64,000 nt of DNA, from assembly GCF_003234795.2 (NCBI RefSeq), contig NZ_CP126268.1, positions 682,001-746,000 of the forward strand, given 5' to 3'. This document shows, piece after piece, positions 7,862 to 16,235 of the stretch. The DNA is from Curtobacterium sp. MCLR17_032 (GTDB lineage Bacteria; Actinomycetota; Actinomycetes; Actinomycetales; Microbacteriaceae). The notes beneath the pieces were generated by a model. That model was not told the DNA's origin, did not search any database, and saw only the letters and a program-made list of their open reading frames with translations. The position numbers and the translations under genes are program-made. Within the stretch, counting starts at the first letter, position 1. Each line of letters starts with the position of its first letter.

Positions 7862-9220
7862 CTAGACCGGACTCGACCGTTCCACCACGGCCTCGTCGTG
7901 CTGCAGGTCCCGCCGGACGGCTGCCCGAGCGGCCCGGGAACCCGCTGCCGGCACGACGACGGGCAGCGACCGGGTGACCGCCAGGTGCAGGCGGTTGTCC
8001 GCGTCGTAGCGCAGCCGGACGTGCTGGAACCGGACGAGCCAGACGAGCGCGATCGCCAGCGCGACGAAGCCCGACAGTGCGCCGACCCCGATCGCCCACC
8101 GCGGACCCCAGGCATCGGCGACCGCGCCGACGATCGGGGCACCGAGCGGGGTGCCGCCGGCGAAGACCGCCATGTAGAGGGCCATCACCCGGCCGCGCAT
8201 CGCGGGCTCGGTGGTGGTCTGCACGAGGGCGTTCGCCGTGGTCATGAAGGTCAGCGAGGCGAGCCCGAGGAAGGCGAGCAGGATCGCGAACGTCCAGTAC
8301 GTGGGCGCGAAGGCCGCGGCGGTGCAGGCGAGTCCGAACCCGCCCGCCGCGATGGTCAGCGTGCGCATCCGGGGGACCTCGCGCCGCGCCGACAGCAGGG
8401 CGCCGAGCACCGATCCGACCGCCATCACCGAGTTGAGCAGGCCGAACTCGCCGGCGCCGCGGTGGAACTCCACACGCGCCATCGTCGAGGTGAAGATCGC
8501 GAAGTTCACGCCGAAGGTCCCGACGACGAAGATCATGCAGAGCACCACGATGATGTCCGGTCTGGTGCGGACGTACCGGAAGCCCGCGATCAGCTGCCCC
8601 TTGCCGCGTGGGGCCCGTGCCCGGTCGGCGAGCTGCTCCGGGTCGACGAACCGCAGCGCGATGAGGACGGCCAGGAACGACCCGGCGTTGATGACGAACA
8701 CCCACCCGGAGCCGATCGCCGCGATGAGGACACCGGCGACGGCGGGGCCGATGAGCCGGGCCGCGTTGAACGACGCCGAGTTCAGTGCGACGGCGTTCGA
8801 GACCTGCTCGCCCGTGACGACGTCGGACACGAAGGCCTGGCGCACCGGGGTGTCGAACGCGGCGACGACCCCGAGTGCGAGGGCGAACCCGTAGAGGGAC
8901 CAGAGCGTCGCGGTGTCGGTGAGCACCATGACGGCGAGCCCGAGGCCGAGCAACCCCATCAGCCCCTGCGTCAGCATGAGCATCCGGCGTCGGTCGAAGC
9001 GGTCGGCGACGAGCCCGGTCCAGGGGAGCAGGACGAGCTGGGGTCCGAACTGCAGCGCCATGGTGACCCCGACGGCGACGGCGTCGTCATGGGTCAGCTG
9101 GGTGAGGACGAGCCAGTCCTGGGCGGTGCGCTGCATCCACGTGCCGATGTTCGACACGAGGGCACCGGCGAACCAGATGCGGTAGTTGCGTCCCGAGAGG
9201 GACCGGAACATGGCACTCAC
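7862..9220 (-). CDS. MFS transporter (EntS/MFS_3-like exporter)
   Basis: A 452-residue, twelve-helix major facilitator. The start RSLSGRNYRIWFAGALVSNIGT and the loop GLVADRFDRRRML are typical of the MFS_3/enterobactin-exporter-like group. Its ATG overlaps the stop of the upstream MarR gene by four bases, so the two are translationally coupled and the regulator probably controls the pump. The substrate is likely a drug or metabolite exported by proton antiport. The last 60 residues are hydrophilic and cytoplasmic. Confidence 0.9.
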   Translation of the reverse strand: MSAMFRSLSGRNYRIWFAGALVSNIGTWMQRTAQDWLVLTQLTHDDAVAVGVTMALQFGPQLVLLPWTGLVADRFDRRRMLMLTQGLMGLLGLGLAVMVLTDTATLWSLYGFALALGVVAAFDTPVRQAFVSDVVTGEQVSNAVALNSASFNAARLIGPAVAGVLIAAIGSGWVFVINAGSFLAVLIALRFVDPEQLADRARAPRGKGQLIAGFRYVRTRPDIIVVLCMIFVVGTFGVNFAIFTSTMARVEFHRGAGEFGLLNSVMAVGSVLGALLSARREVPRMRTLTIAAGGFGLACTAAAFAPTYWTFAILLAFLGLASLTFMTTANALVQTTTEPAMRGRVMALYMAVFAGGTPLGAPIVGAVADAWGPRWAIGVGALSGFVALAIALVWLVRFQHVRLRYDADNRLHLAVTRSLPVVVPAAGSRAARAAVRRDLQHDEAVVERSSPV

Positions 9221-9681
9221 TGGGCGGCGAGCCTCCGGAGGATGTCGGTGGCGGCGGTGAGGGTCTTCCGCTCCGCCGGGGTGAGGGCCGCGAGGCGCGG
9301 GGTGAGCCAGCCGTCGCGACGCTGCCGGGTCTCGGTGACCAGGTCGTCGCCGTCGGCGGTCGGGCAGAGCAGGACCTTGCGGCGGTCGTCGCCGTGGCCG
9401 TCCTTCGTGAGCAGGCCGCGGTCGAGGAGGGCCGTGACGGTCTTGGTCATCGAGGGCGGGGTGACGCCCTCGCGGCGGCTGAGGTCGGCGAGGCTCATCG
9501 CGCCCTCGCGGTGCAGCAGGGCGAGGGCGGAGAACTGGGCGTCGCTGACGGTCGTGTCGGCCTTCTGCGCCCGCAGGGTCCGGGACAGCCGGTTCACGGC
9601 GATCCGGACGTCGCTGGCGAGCGAAGGATCCGGCGACGGGCGACGACGCGCGGCGGTGGGGGGCGGGTCGGTGACGGTCAC
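9217..9681 (-). CDS. MarR family transcriptional regulator
   Basis: A 154-residue winged-helix repressor with MSLADLSRREGVTPPSMTKT as the recognition helix region and KDGHGDDRRKVLLCPT as the wing. It is the first gene of a two-gene operon with the MFS pump (ATGA overlap at 9217-9220). The GTG start is eight bases from a TAGGCT-like -10, so the transcript may be leaderless. Palindromic GTTC/GAAC repeats lie just upstream. It probably derepresses the exporter in response to its substrate. Confidence 0.9.
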   Translation of the reverse strand: MTVTDPPPTAARRRPSPDPSLASDVRIAVNRLSRTLRAQKADTTVSDAQFSALALLHREGAMSLADLSRREGVTPPSMTKTVTALLDRGLLTKDGHGDDRRKVLLCPTADGDDLVTETRQRRDGWLTPRLAALTPAERKTLTAATDILRRLAAQ

Positions 9682-9703
9682 GAGTCGTTAGCCTAGCTCA
9701 TTA

Positions 9704-9724
9704 GTTCAGCGAACGAACCGGTTC
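9704..9724 (-). promoter_or_regulatory. candidate operator for the MarR-MFS operon
   Basis: GTTC-AGC-GAAC (9704-9714) and GAACCGGTTC (9715-9724) are adjacent perfect palindromes upstream of the MarR start, and GTTCAGC occurs twice. Their position upstream of the likely -10 fits regulator binding. Confidence 0.45.
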
Positions 9725-9795
9725 AGCCCGATCGTGCAGCGAATCGTCCACAGCCCGCCGACGAACCCCCGGTCGACGGGCGTAGAGTGAGAGCC

Positions 9796-9815
9796 TGGGC
9801 AACAGGTGTTGCCCA
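9796..9815 (+). promoter_or_regulatory. perfect inverted repeat, candidate operator
   Basis: TGGGCAACA, a two-base spacer, then TGTTGCCCA: a perfect 9+9 inverted repeat. It starts just downstream of a TAGAGT -10-like hexamer (9783-9788) and ends 38 bases before the SDR start. This is the usual size and place of a TetR- or LacI-type operator. No regulator gene is adjacent. Confidence 0.5.
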
Positions 9816-9853
9816 ATCGACACGGGCCGGAAGGCACGGGAGGAGCAGGACAG

Positions 9854-10606
9854 ATGAACGGGTTCGAGGGCAAGGTCGCCATCGTCACCGGTGGTGGCAG
9901 CGGCATCGGTGAATCGATCGCGAAGGAGCTCGCGGCAGCGGGAGCCTCCGTCGTCGTCACGGACATCAAGCAGGAAGCCGCCGAGCGCGTCGTCGCCGAG
10001 ATCGAGCAGGCCGGTGGCACCGCGGCCGCCGTCTCCGCGAACTCGTCGATCGCCGCGGACAACGAGCGAGCCGTCCAGTTCGCCGTCGACACCTACGGCG
10101 CCCTGCACCTGGCCGTCAACAACGCCGGCATCGGCGCGGCACCCCAGCCGATCGGCGAGTACGACGTCGCAGCCTGGGACCGCGTCCGTGCCGTCGACCT
10201 CGACGGCGTCTTCTACGGCCTGCGCTACGAGATCCCGGCGATCCTCGCGGCCGGTGGCGGCGCGATCGTCAACATGTCGTCGGTCCTCGGTTCGGTCGGC
10301 CTCGCGAACAACGCGGCCTACGTCGCGTCGAAGCACGCCCTCGTCGGCCTGACCAAGGTCGCCGCGCTCGAGTACACGGCGAAGGGCGTCCGCACGAACG
10401 CCGTCGGCCCGGGCTTCATCGACACCCCGCTGGTCCGCTCGTCGCTGAGCGGCGACGAACTCGCCGGCCTCGAGGCGCAGCACGCCGCCGGACGCCTCGG
10501 CACCGACGCCGAGGTCGCCGCGCTCGTCCTGTTCCTGCTCAGTGACCAGGCGTCGTTCATCAGCGGCAGCTACCACCTCGTCGACGGCGGGTACTCCGCG
10601 CACTGA
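9854..10606 (+). CDS. SDR family oxidoreductase
   Basis: A 250-residue classical short-chain dehydrogenase. The cofactor motif is TGGGSGIG (residues 12-19), NNAG follows strand beta-4, and the catalytic Ser and YVASK are in place. The C-terminal SYHLVDGGYSAH matches glucose 1-dehydrogenase / 3-oxoacyl reductase-like members. ATG 9854 is preceded by AGGAGCAGGA, so it is preferred to the upstream in-frame start at 9806. Asp in VTDI after beta-2 suggests NAD(H). Substrate unknown. An inverted repeat upstream suggests repression. Confidence 0.9.
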   Translation: MNGFEGKVAIVTGGGSGIGESIAKELAAAGASVVVTDIKQEAAERVVAEIEQAGGTAAAVSANSSIAADNERAVQFAVDTYGALHLAVNNAGIGAAPQPIGEYDVAAWDRVRAVDLDGVFYGLRYEIPAILAAGGGAIVNMSSVLGSVGLANNAAYVASKHALVGLTKVAALEYTAKGVRTNAVGPGFIDTPLVRSSLSGDELAGLEAQHAAGRLGTDAEVAALVLFLLSDQASFISGSYHLVDGGYSAH

Positions 10607-10630
10607 CCGGGAACCCGCGCGACGCGGGTC

Positions 10631-10690
10631 CGGACGGGAGGCCCGGCGGACGTGAGCAGACCCGCTCACGTCCGCTGGGCCTCCCGTCCG
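10631..10690. terminator. long hairpin, bidirectional terminator
   Basis: A 27-base stem (10631-10657 with 10664-10690) with one G-U pair and a six-base loop, lying between convergent genes. The outer arm carries GGACGGGAGGC, a sequence that recurs in other hairpins of this window. Confidence 0.85.
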
Positions 10691-10724
10691 TCAGCCGACC
10701 GTCTGCGTCAGCTGGCCGCCCGCG

Positions 10725-11666
10725 TCAGTCCGCCGCTCGCGTCAGGATCGCGTCGTGCGGGAGGAGCGCGTGCACACCCCAGGTGCGGTTCGCGACCTGG
10801 GTGACCCGCATGCTGACGGCGACGCTCGCCATGCCGAGTGCCTCGGCGCGTGTGATGTCGTACGTGCCGGCGATCCAGTCGACCATCCGGTCGAGCGCCG
10901 TCGTCGTGGCCGCGTTGAGGTCGGCGTCGAACCCGAACGTGATGCGTCCCGCCGGGGTGTCGGCGTGGATGCCGTCGACCGGGGCCTCGTCGAGCAGGGT
11001 CAGCGTCATGGTGGTCGTCATGCCGCACTCGACGGCGGTGCCGGAGACCTCGCCGTCGCCCTGGGCCGCGTGACCGTCACCGACCGAGAGCAGCGCCTCC
11101 GGGACGGTGACCGGCAGGTACAGGGTGGCGCCGGCGACGAGCTCCCGGCAGTCGATGTTGCCCCCGCCGAGCGGTCGCGGTGGGATCGTCGAGTGCTCAC
11201 CCGTCGGCTGCGGCGGCAGTCCGACCAGGCCGAGGAACGGAGCGGTCCGCACACCGAGGCCGAGCTGGTTGTGCGCCGTGCCCGTGGTCGGGTCGACGTC
11301 CCAGAGCAGCGGGCCCCGCGTGGACGGGTCGGCCAGACCGAGGGCACGGTTCAGCGGGGTGTCCACGCCGCCCGAGCCGGTGTAACCCCAGTCGTCCGGC
11401 ACCAGCTCGTCGAACCGGACCGCGAGCACCTGCCCGGGCCGGGCGCCGGTGACGGCGATCGGACCGAGCAGGCAGTGGCCGCGGCGGGAGGCGATGAGCG
11501 TCGGTGCCTCGGCTCCCGGCTCCGACAGCCGTTCGGTGTACCCGGCGGCGCTGAGGGTGTGGACCGTGACGGTGTCGCCCGGTTCGACGGTCAGCACCGG
11601 CGCTCGCTCGGCGGTGAGGACGTCGACGGCGGTGTCGGAGGTGGTCTCGATGCGGTGGTGGGTCAC
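10725..11666 (-). CDS. acetamidase/formamidase family protein
   Basis: A 313-residue FmdA/AmdA-type amidohydrolase that would release ammonia from formamide, acetamide or related short amides. Key features are the family motif GDGHAAQGDGE (residues 196-206), the GGGNID segment (about 167-172) and SGTAVE. The protein has the common bacterial length for the shorter branch. It reads toward the long hairpin at 10631. Nitrogen control is likely, but no obvious operator was seen. The exact amide is unknown. Confidence 0.88.
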   Translation of the reverse strand: MTHHRIETTSDTAVDVLTAERAPVLTVEPGDTVTVHTLSAAGYTERLSEPGAEAPTLIASRRGHCLLGPIAVTGARPGQVLAVRFDELVPDDWGYTGSGGVDTPLNRALGLADPSTRGPLLWDVDPTTGTAHNQLGLGVRTAPFLGLVGLPPQPTGEHSTIPPRPLGGGNIDCRELVAGATLYLPVTVPEALLSVGDGHAAQGDGEVSGTAVECGMTTTMTLTLLDEAPVDGIHADTPAGRITFGFDADLNAATTTALDRMVDWIAGTYDITRAEALGMASVAVSMRVTQVANRTWGVHALLPHDAILTRAAD

Positions 11667-11736
11667 CGGCCGATCATCCCAGGCGCGGCTCCGGGCGGGT
11701 GGAGCCGGACGCCGGACGCGGCGCCGGACGCCGGTG

Positions 11737-12006
11737 TCAGTGGAACTGGGGGATCGTCATCCAGATGCCGTAGAGGACCGCCGCGACGCACAGCGCGAAG
11801 CAGACGCCCGCGCCCAGGTACGCGACCGGCGGCGTCGTGCCGGACCGCTGCGTCTCCTCGGAGTACTGCGTCTTCTCGCCCGCGGCATCAGCGGGCTGAC
11901 CGGTGCCGAGCAGCCGCAGCCCCAGCGTGTAGAGCAGCACCACGCCGACGGCGGCGACGAAGCCGACCCCCGCGACGGTGCCGATGGCGGTGAAGTCGAT
12001 GTCCAT
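11737..12006 (-). CDS. small membrane protein downstream of the phosphate transporter
   Basis: An 89-residue protein with two hydrophobic helices (about residues 8-32 and 64-84) joined by a polar loop. ATG 12006 has GAGAGGGA upstream, so it is chosen over the longer frame starting at 12225. It begins 12 bases after the PiT transporter stop, on the same strand, so the two are an operon. It may be an accessory subunit of the transporter. Its function is not established. Confidence 0.7.
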   Translation of the reverse strand: MDIDFTAIGTVAGVGFVAAVGVVLLYTLGLRLLGTGQPADAAGEKTQYSEETQRSGTTPPVAYLGAGVCFALCVAAVLYGIWMTIPQFH

Positions 12007-12017
12007 CGGTGTCCCTC

Positions 12018-13160
12018 TCAGTTCCCGGCGGCCACGGGCTCGCGCTCCGCGGCGCCCTCGTGGACGTCGTCCGCGCTGATCGGCTTGCGCCGGGCGAGGA
12101 AGTAGAACGTGAGTCCGCCGGCCAGGGCCAGCAGTGCCACGACGACCAGGCCGATCGACGAGGTCGAGGCCAGCCAGGTCGCGAGGCCGCCGACGACCGC
12201 GGCCGACGGCAGCGTGATGACCCACGCGATGACGATCTTGCCGACGACGCCCCAGTGGACGTCCGCCAGCTTCTTGCCGAGGCCCGAACCGATGACCGAC
12301 CCGCTCGTCACGTGCGTGGTCGACAGCGCGAAGCCCAGGTGCGAGGAGACCAGGATCGTCGCGGCCGAACTGGTCTCCGCCGCGAAGCCCTGCGGGGACT
12401 GCACGTCCGAGATCTTCTTGCCGACGGTCTGCATGATGCGCCAGCCGCCCATGTAGGTGCCCAGGGCGATCGCGAGACCGCAGGCCAGGATCACCCAGAG
12501 CTCCGGACCGGTACCGGCGCCCTGGTAGCCCGCGGCGATCAGGGTCAGCGTGATGACGCCCATCGTCTTCTGCGCGTCGTTCGTGCCGTGCGCCAGGGAC
12601 ACCAGCGACGCGGAGATCGTCTGCCCGTGCCGGAAGCCCGTCGCGGCACCGTGCGTGGTTGCGTTCTTGGTCAGGCGGTAGGCGAAGTACGTCGCGACCA
12701 GGGCGATCACGCCCGCGATGACGGGGGAGAGCAGCGCCGGCAGCACGACCTTCGAGACCACCGTGGTCCAGTCGACCGAGTTCAGCCCGGCCCCGATGAT
12801 CGACGCCCCGATCAGCCCGCCGAACAGCGCGTGCGTGGACGACGACGGCAGCCCGAAGTACCAGGTCGCCAGGTTCCAGAGCACCGCCCCGACCAGTCCC
12901 GCGAAGATCATCGTCGGCGAGATGTGGATGCCGTCCTGACCCTCGCGGATGATCCCCTGCGAGACGGTCTTCGCCACCTCGGTGGACAGGAACGCACCGA
13001 CCAGGTTGAGCACGGCGGAGATGATGACGGCGGTGCGGGGCTTGAGGGCACCCGTGGCCACCGAGGTGGCCATGGCGTTCGCGGTGTCGTGGAACCCGTT
13101 CGTGAAGTCGAACACGAGGGCCACCACGATCACCAACACGACTGTGACGAGGACGTCCAT
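12018..13160 (-). CDS. pit: inorganic phosphate transporter, PiT family
   Basis: A 380-residue multi-helix permease for low-affinity phosphate (metal-phosphate) uptake driven by protons. Both copies of the PiT signature are present: FDFTNGFHDTANAMAT near residue 15 and SLAHGTNDAQKTMG in the second half, with GLPSSSTHAL and LSTTHVTSGS as the paired repeats. ATG 13160 (MDVLVTVVLV) begins at the first helix. An upstream extension is possible but lacks family similarity. It is cotranscribed with the small membrane protein at 11737. Confidence 0.93.
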   Translation of the reverse strand: MDVLVTVVLVIVVALVFDFTNGFHDTANAMATSVATGALKPRTAVIISAVLNLVGAFLSTEVAKTVSQGIIREGQDGIHISPTMIFAGLVGAVLWNLATWYFGLPSSSTHALFGGLIGASIIGAGLNSVDWTTVVSKVVLPALLSPVIAGVIALVATYFAYRLTKNATTHGAATGFRHGQTISASLVSLAHGTNDAQKTMGVITLTLIAAGYQGAGTGPELWVILACGLAIALGTYMGGWRIMQTVGKKISDVQSPQGFAAETSSAATILVSSHLGFALSTTHVTSGSVIGSGLGKKLADVHWGVVGKIVIAWVITLPSAAVVGGLATWLASTSSIGLVVVALLALAGGLTFYFLARRKPISADDVHEGAAEREPVAAGN

Positions 13161-13239
13161 GCGCGAGACGCTATGCCCCGGGGAGGCGACCCCGGGTGAA
13201 CGCCGGGTGAACAGGTCCGGGGTCTGCCAGGATGCTGCC

Positions 13240-14112
13240 GTGCCCACGTTCTCCGCCGCCCGCGGCGACTCCTCGTTCGTCGACGCCCACGGTGTCGAGA
13301 TCGTCTACTCGACCTGGCGTGCCGGCAAGCCGCGGGGCGTCGTGCAGATCGCCCACGGTGTCGGGGAGCACGGCCTCCGGTACGAGCCGCTCGCGCAGGA
13401 CCTGGTCCGCGCCGGGTGGACCGTCCACGTCAATGACCACCGCGGGCACGGCCGCACCGGCCTGGCGCAGTGGGACGGCGACCACACCAAGCTCGGTCGT
13501 CTCGGGCCGGGCGGGCTCCGGGCAGCGATCGCCGCCGTCGAACAGATGACCGCGGTCGCGAAGGCCGACGACCCCGGCCTGCCCGTCGTGCTGCTCGGCC
13601 ACTCGTGGGGCTCCCTGATGGCGCAGCGGATCGTGAACACGTCGTCCGAGCAGTACGCCGGCGTGGTCCTGTCGGGCAGTGCGCTCCGCGTCCCGGGGCT
13701 GATGAACGGCGGGGACCTCAACCGGCGGCACGCAGCGTCCGGCCCGACGAAGCACGAGTGGCTCACCCGGGACCGCGCCGTCATCGAGGCGATCGGGCTC
13801 GACCCGCTGGTCGTCGAGGCGGACGTCATCGGGCTGTTCGGTCTGCCCGACACCCTGCGGCTGCTCGGCCTGCCGCGCCGACGGATCCCGAACGACCTGC
13901 CGGTGCTGCTGCAGGTCGGCTCGGACGACTCCCTCGGCGGGCCCCGCTCGGTCGAGCTGCTCGCCCGCGCGTACCGGCGGCGTGGGCGGCTCTCCGACGT
14001 CACCGTGCAGGTCTACGACGGGGCGCGGCACGAGGTCTACAAGGAGACGAACCGGGACGAGGTGGTCGCCGACCTCGTCGCGTGGCTCGACCGGGCCGTC
14101 CCGCGGCGCTGA
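13240..14112 (+). CDS. alpha/beta hydrolase, monoacylglycerol-lipase-like (serine aminopeptidase S33)
   Basis: A 290-residue hydrolase. The oxyanion segment is HGVGEHGLRYE, the nucleophile elbow is GHSWGS, the acid is in GSDDSLGG and the catalytic His is in GARHEVYKE. HGVGEH is characteristic of the lysophospholipase / monoglyceride lipase branch. GTG 13240 gives a start that aligns with the family, although no strong ribosome-binding site is seen. Divergent from the PiT gene. It probably acts on lysolipids or monoglycerides. Confidence 0.87.
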   Translation: MPTFSAARGDSSFVDAHGVEIVYSTWRAGKPRGVVQIAHGVGEHGLRYEPLAQDLVRAGWTVHVNDHRGHGRTGLAQWDGDHTKLGRLGPGGLRAAIAAVEQMTAVAKADDPGLPVVLLGHSWGSLMAQRIVNTSSEQYAGVVLSGSALRVPGLMNGGDLNRRHAASGPTKHEWLTRDRAVIEAIGLDPLVVEADVIGLFGLPDTLRLLGLPRRRIPNDLPVLLQVGSDDSLGGPRSVELLARAYRRRGRLSDVTVQVYDGARHEVYKETNRDEVVADLVAWLDRAVPRR

Positions 14113-14147
14113 GTCCGTCCGACGGTGCGTCCGTCCGACGGTCGGAC

Positions 14148-14181
14148 GGGAGGCCCGTGTCGGGCCCGCCACGGGCCTCCC
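14148..14181. terminator. hairpin terminator
   Basis: A 12-base perfect stem (14148-14159 with 14170-14181), ten-base loop, in the gap after the hydrolase. It begins GGGAGGCCCGTG and belongs to the same GGGAGGC hairpin group as 10631 and 24237. Confidence 0.75.
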
Positions 14182-14197
14182 GGAATAGGGTGGCGGC

Positions 14198-15247
14198 ATG
14201 CACGGTGAGTACAAGGTCCCCGGGGGCAAGCTGGTCGTCGTCGACCTGGAGGTCGTCGACGGCAAGATCGACCAGTTCCGCCTGGCGGGTGACTTCTTCC
14301 TCGAGCCCGACGACGCGCTGCCGCTGATCGACCAGGCGGTCGACGGCCTGCGCGCCGACACGGACGCGGCCGGCATCGCCGCCGCCGTCCGGCACGCACT
14401 GCCCGAGGACGCCGTCCTGCTCGGCTTCACGCCCGAGTCCGTCGGGGTCGCGGTCCGCCGGGCGCTGTCGCGGGCCTCGTCGTGGCGGGACTACGAGTGG
14501 CAGGTCATCCACGAGGGGCCGATCAGCCCGAACGAGCACCTGGCGCTCGACCAGGTCCTCACCGAAGAGGTCGGGGCCGGACGCCGCGGGCCCACCCTGC
14601 GGATCTGGGAGTGGGACCAGCCGGCCGTCGTGATCGGGTCGTTCCAGTCGCTGAAGAACGAGGTCGACCCGGCCGGTGCCGAGAAGTACGGCGTGCAGGT
14701 CGTCCGCCGCATCTCCGGCGGCGGCGCGATGTTCATGGACGCCGGCGCGATCATCTCGTACTCGCTGTACGTGCCGACCGAACTCGTGCAGGGCATGACG
14801 TTCGCCGACTCGTACGCGTACCTGGACGAGTGGGTGATCGAGGCGCTGAAGTCCCTCGGCATCGATGCGTACTACCAGCCGCTCAACGACATCACCTCGA
14901 CCAAGGGCAAGATCGGCGGCGCCGCGCAGAAACGCCTGGGCACCGGGTCGCTGCTGCACCACGCCACCATGAGCTACGACATGGACGGCGAGAAGATGGT
15001 CGAGGTCCTCCGGATCGGTCGCGAGAAGATGAGCGACAAGGGGACGACGAGCGCTGCGAAGCGGGTCGACCCGCTGCGGTCGCAGACCGGACTGAGCCGG
15101 GCGGAGATCATCGACCGGCTCGTCGGCACGTTCACGACGCTGTACGGCGCGACCGAGGGGCACGTGACGGACGCCGAACGGCAGAAGGCGCAGGAGCTCG
15201 TCGACACGAAGTTCGCGACGCGGGAGTGGCTCGAGCGCGTGCCCTGA
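14198..15247 (+). CDS. lipoate-protein ligase A-like protein with N-terminal accessory domain
   Basis: A 349-residue ligase that would attach lipoate (or octanoate) to E2 and H proteins. The catalytic part (about residues 100-340) has RRISGGGAMFMDAGAI, the lipoyl-AMP loop, and the conserved lysine in TSTKGKIGGAAQKR. The first 85 residues (MHGEYKVPGGKLVVVDLEVV onward) resemble the small accessory domain that sits at the C terminus of E. coli LplA or exists as separate LplB in archaea. Here it is fused in front. ATG 14198 starts 17 bases after the hairpin. No lipoylated enzyme gene is nearby. Confidence 0.85.
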   Translation: MHGEYKVPGGKLVVVDLEVVDGKIDQFRLAGDFFLEPDDALPLIDQAVDGLRADTDAAGIAAAVRHALPEDAVLLGFTPESVGVAVRRALSRASSWRDYEWQVIHEGPISPNEHLALDQVLTEEVGAGRRGPTLRIWEWDQPAVVIGSFQSLKNEVDPAGAEKYGVQVVRRISGGGAMFMDAGAIISYSLYVPTELVQGMTFADSYAYLDEWVIEALKSLGIDAYYQPLNDITSTKGKIGGAAQKRLGTGSLLHHATMSYDMDGEKMVEVLRIGREKMSDKGTTSAAKRVDPLRSQTGLSRAEIIDRLVGTFTTLYGATEGHVTDAERQKAQELVDTKFATREWLERVP

Positions 15248-15301
15248 GCGCGCGGGGCCGCCGGTGCGCGGCCTGCGGCTGGGGCCGGCTCGGCGCCGAG
15301 C

Positions 15302-15359
15302 CTCGCCCTGGCGGACACTATTCGGCGCCCGAGTGCGGCATTGTGTCCGCAGGGGCGAG
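15302..15359. repeat. imperfect inverted repeat between genes
   Basis: Arms at about 15302-15319 and 15342-15359 share CTCGCCC and GCGGACAC with their complements (CCTCGCCCTGGCGGACACTA against TTGTGTCCGCAGGGGCGAGC). It lies in the gap of about 210 bases between the lipoate ligase and the next gene. It may be a terminator or a short dispersed element. Confidence 0.5.
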
Positions 15360-15458
15360 CCTCGGTGCCTCGGCGCCGACCGGTGCCGTCCGTGCGGATC
15401 ACGAGGATCAGCCGCGCGGCGGATGTCCTCCGCCGGACGGCCACGTAACGTCGCTGCC

Positions 15459-15785
15459 GTGAACTGGTTGATCTTCCTGGGGGCGGTGGCCGCTGCGGTC
15501 GTCGTGATGTGGATCGCCGACCGCGTGGGCTGGATCGACCTGTCGAACAAGTCCACACGCGGGGGCGGATCCGGTGGCGTCGTGTCGATGATGGACGAGG
15601 TGTTCGCGCCGACCCGACACGAGACGCAGGCCGAGTACGAGCGGCAGGCGCGCCTCCCGCGAGAGGCGCCGACGCCGTCACGCGACGACCACGACCTGCT
15701 CAGCGGCACCGTGCTCATCCGGGTGCCGTCGGCGCGGGCCGGCAGCGGCGCACACCGGGCCGGCACGCACGACCGCTCGTACTGA
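15459..15785 (+). CDS. hypothetical single-pass membrane protein
   Basis: A 108-residue protein with one N-terminal hydrophobic helix (NWLIFLGAVAAAVVVMWIA), then a Gly/Ser linker and a polar tail rich in Arg, Glu and His. The tail would be cytoplasmic by the positive-inside rule. GTG 15459 is chosen because the helix starts immediately. No family recognised. Confidence 0.6.
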   Translation: MNWLIFLGAVAAAVVVMWIADRVGWIDLSNKSTRGGGSGGVVSMMDEVFAPTRHETQAEYERQARLPREAPTPSRDDHDLLSGTVLIRVPSARAGSGAHRAGTHDRSY

Positions 15786-15846
15786 GACCTCGCGCGACCC
15801 GCCGGGCGTCGCCGGCGGAGGCCGTCGGGCTCGCTGCCGACGCTGC

Positions 15847-16131
15847 TCAGCGCGTGAGCAGGTCCTGGTGGTCCGGGTGCCGGTCCAGCCACGCTGCGAC
15901 GTAGCTGCACCCGGCGACGACCCGGCGGTCCGAGTTCGCCCGCACGTCGTCCAGGGCGTGCTCGACGAGGATCGAGGCGTGCCCGCCACCCCGGTGTTCC
16001 GGGTCGACCTCGGTGTGCACGAAGTGGATCGCGTCGCCGTCGATCTCGTACGCGGCGAGGCCGATGACGGTGCCGTCCTCGACGAGGGAGTACTGGTTCT
16101 GGTCGGTGTCGTTGCGGACTTCGAGACTCAT
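15847..16131 (-). CDS. GNAT-like N-acetyltransferase, short YjdJ type
   Basis: A 94-residue protein of the small acetyl-CoA-binding GNAT-like family. EVDPEHRGGGHASILVEHAL is the conserved acetyl-CoA motif of these short proteins. SLVEDGTVIGLAAYEI and DAIHFVHTEV form the preceding strands. ATG 16131 is used because the family begins at this point. Substrate unknown. A long hairpin lies 34 bases upstream of the start. Confidence 0.85.
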   Translation of the reverse strand: MSLEVRNDTDQNQYSLVEDGTVIGLAAYEIDGDAIHFVHTEVDPEHRGGGHASILVEHALDDVRANSDRRVVAGCSYVAAWLDRHPDHQDLLTR

Positions 16132-16164
16132 CCTCCGGACGCTACGCCGGACACCTCCCGCAAC

Positions 16165-16224
16165 ACGCAACGTGGGCGGCTGCACACCGCGGAGTACCGC
16201 TGCGTGCAACCGCCCACGTTGCGT
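16165..16224. terminator. long hairpin downstream of the MFS gene
   Basis: Arms 16165-16185 and 16204-16224 pair over 20 of 21 positions, with an 18-base loop. It starts 12 bases after the MFS stop on the minus strand and would terminate that transcript before the GNAT gene. Confidence 0.75.
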
Positions 16225-16235
16225 TCCGCGAAGGG

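Noticed and set aside
14000..15910. A 636-codon minus-strand frame across the lipoate ligase
   Set aside because: Antisense shadow; the plus-strand ligase has catalytic motifs.
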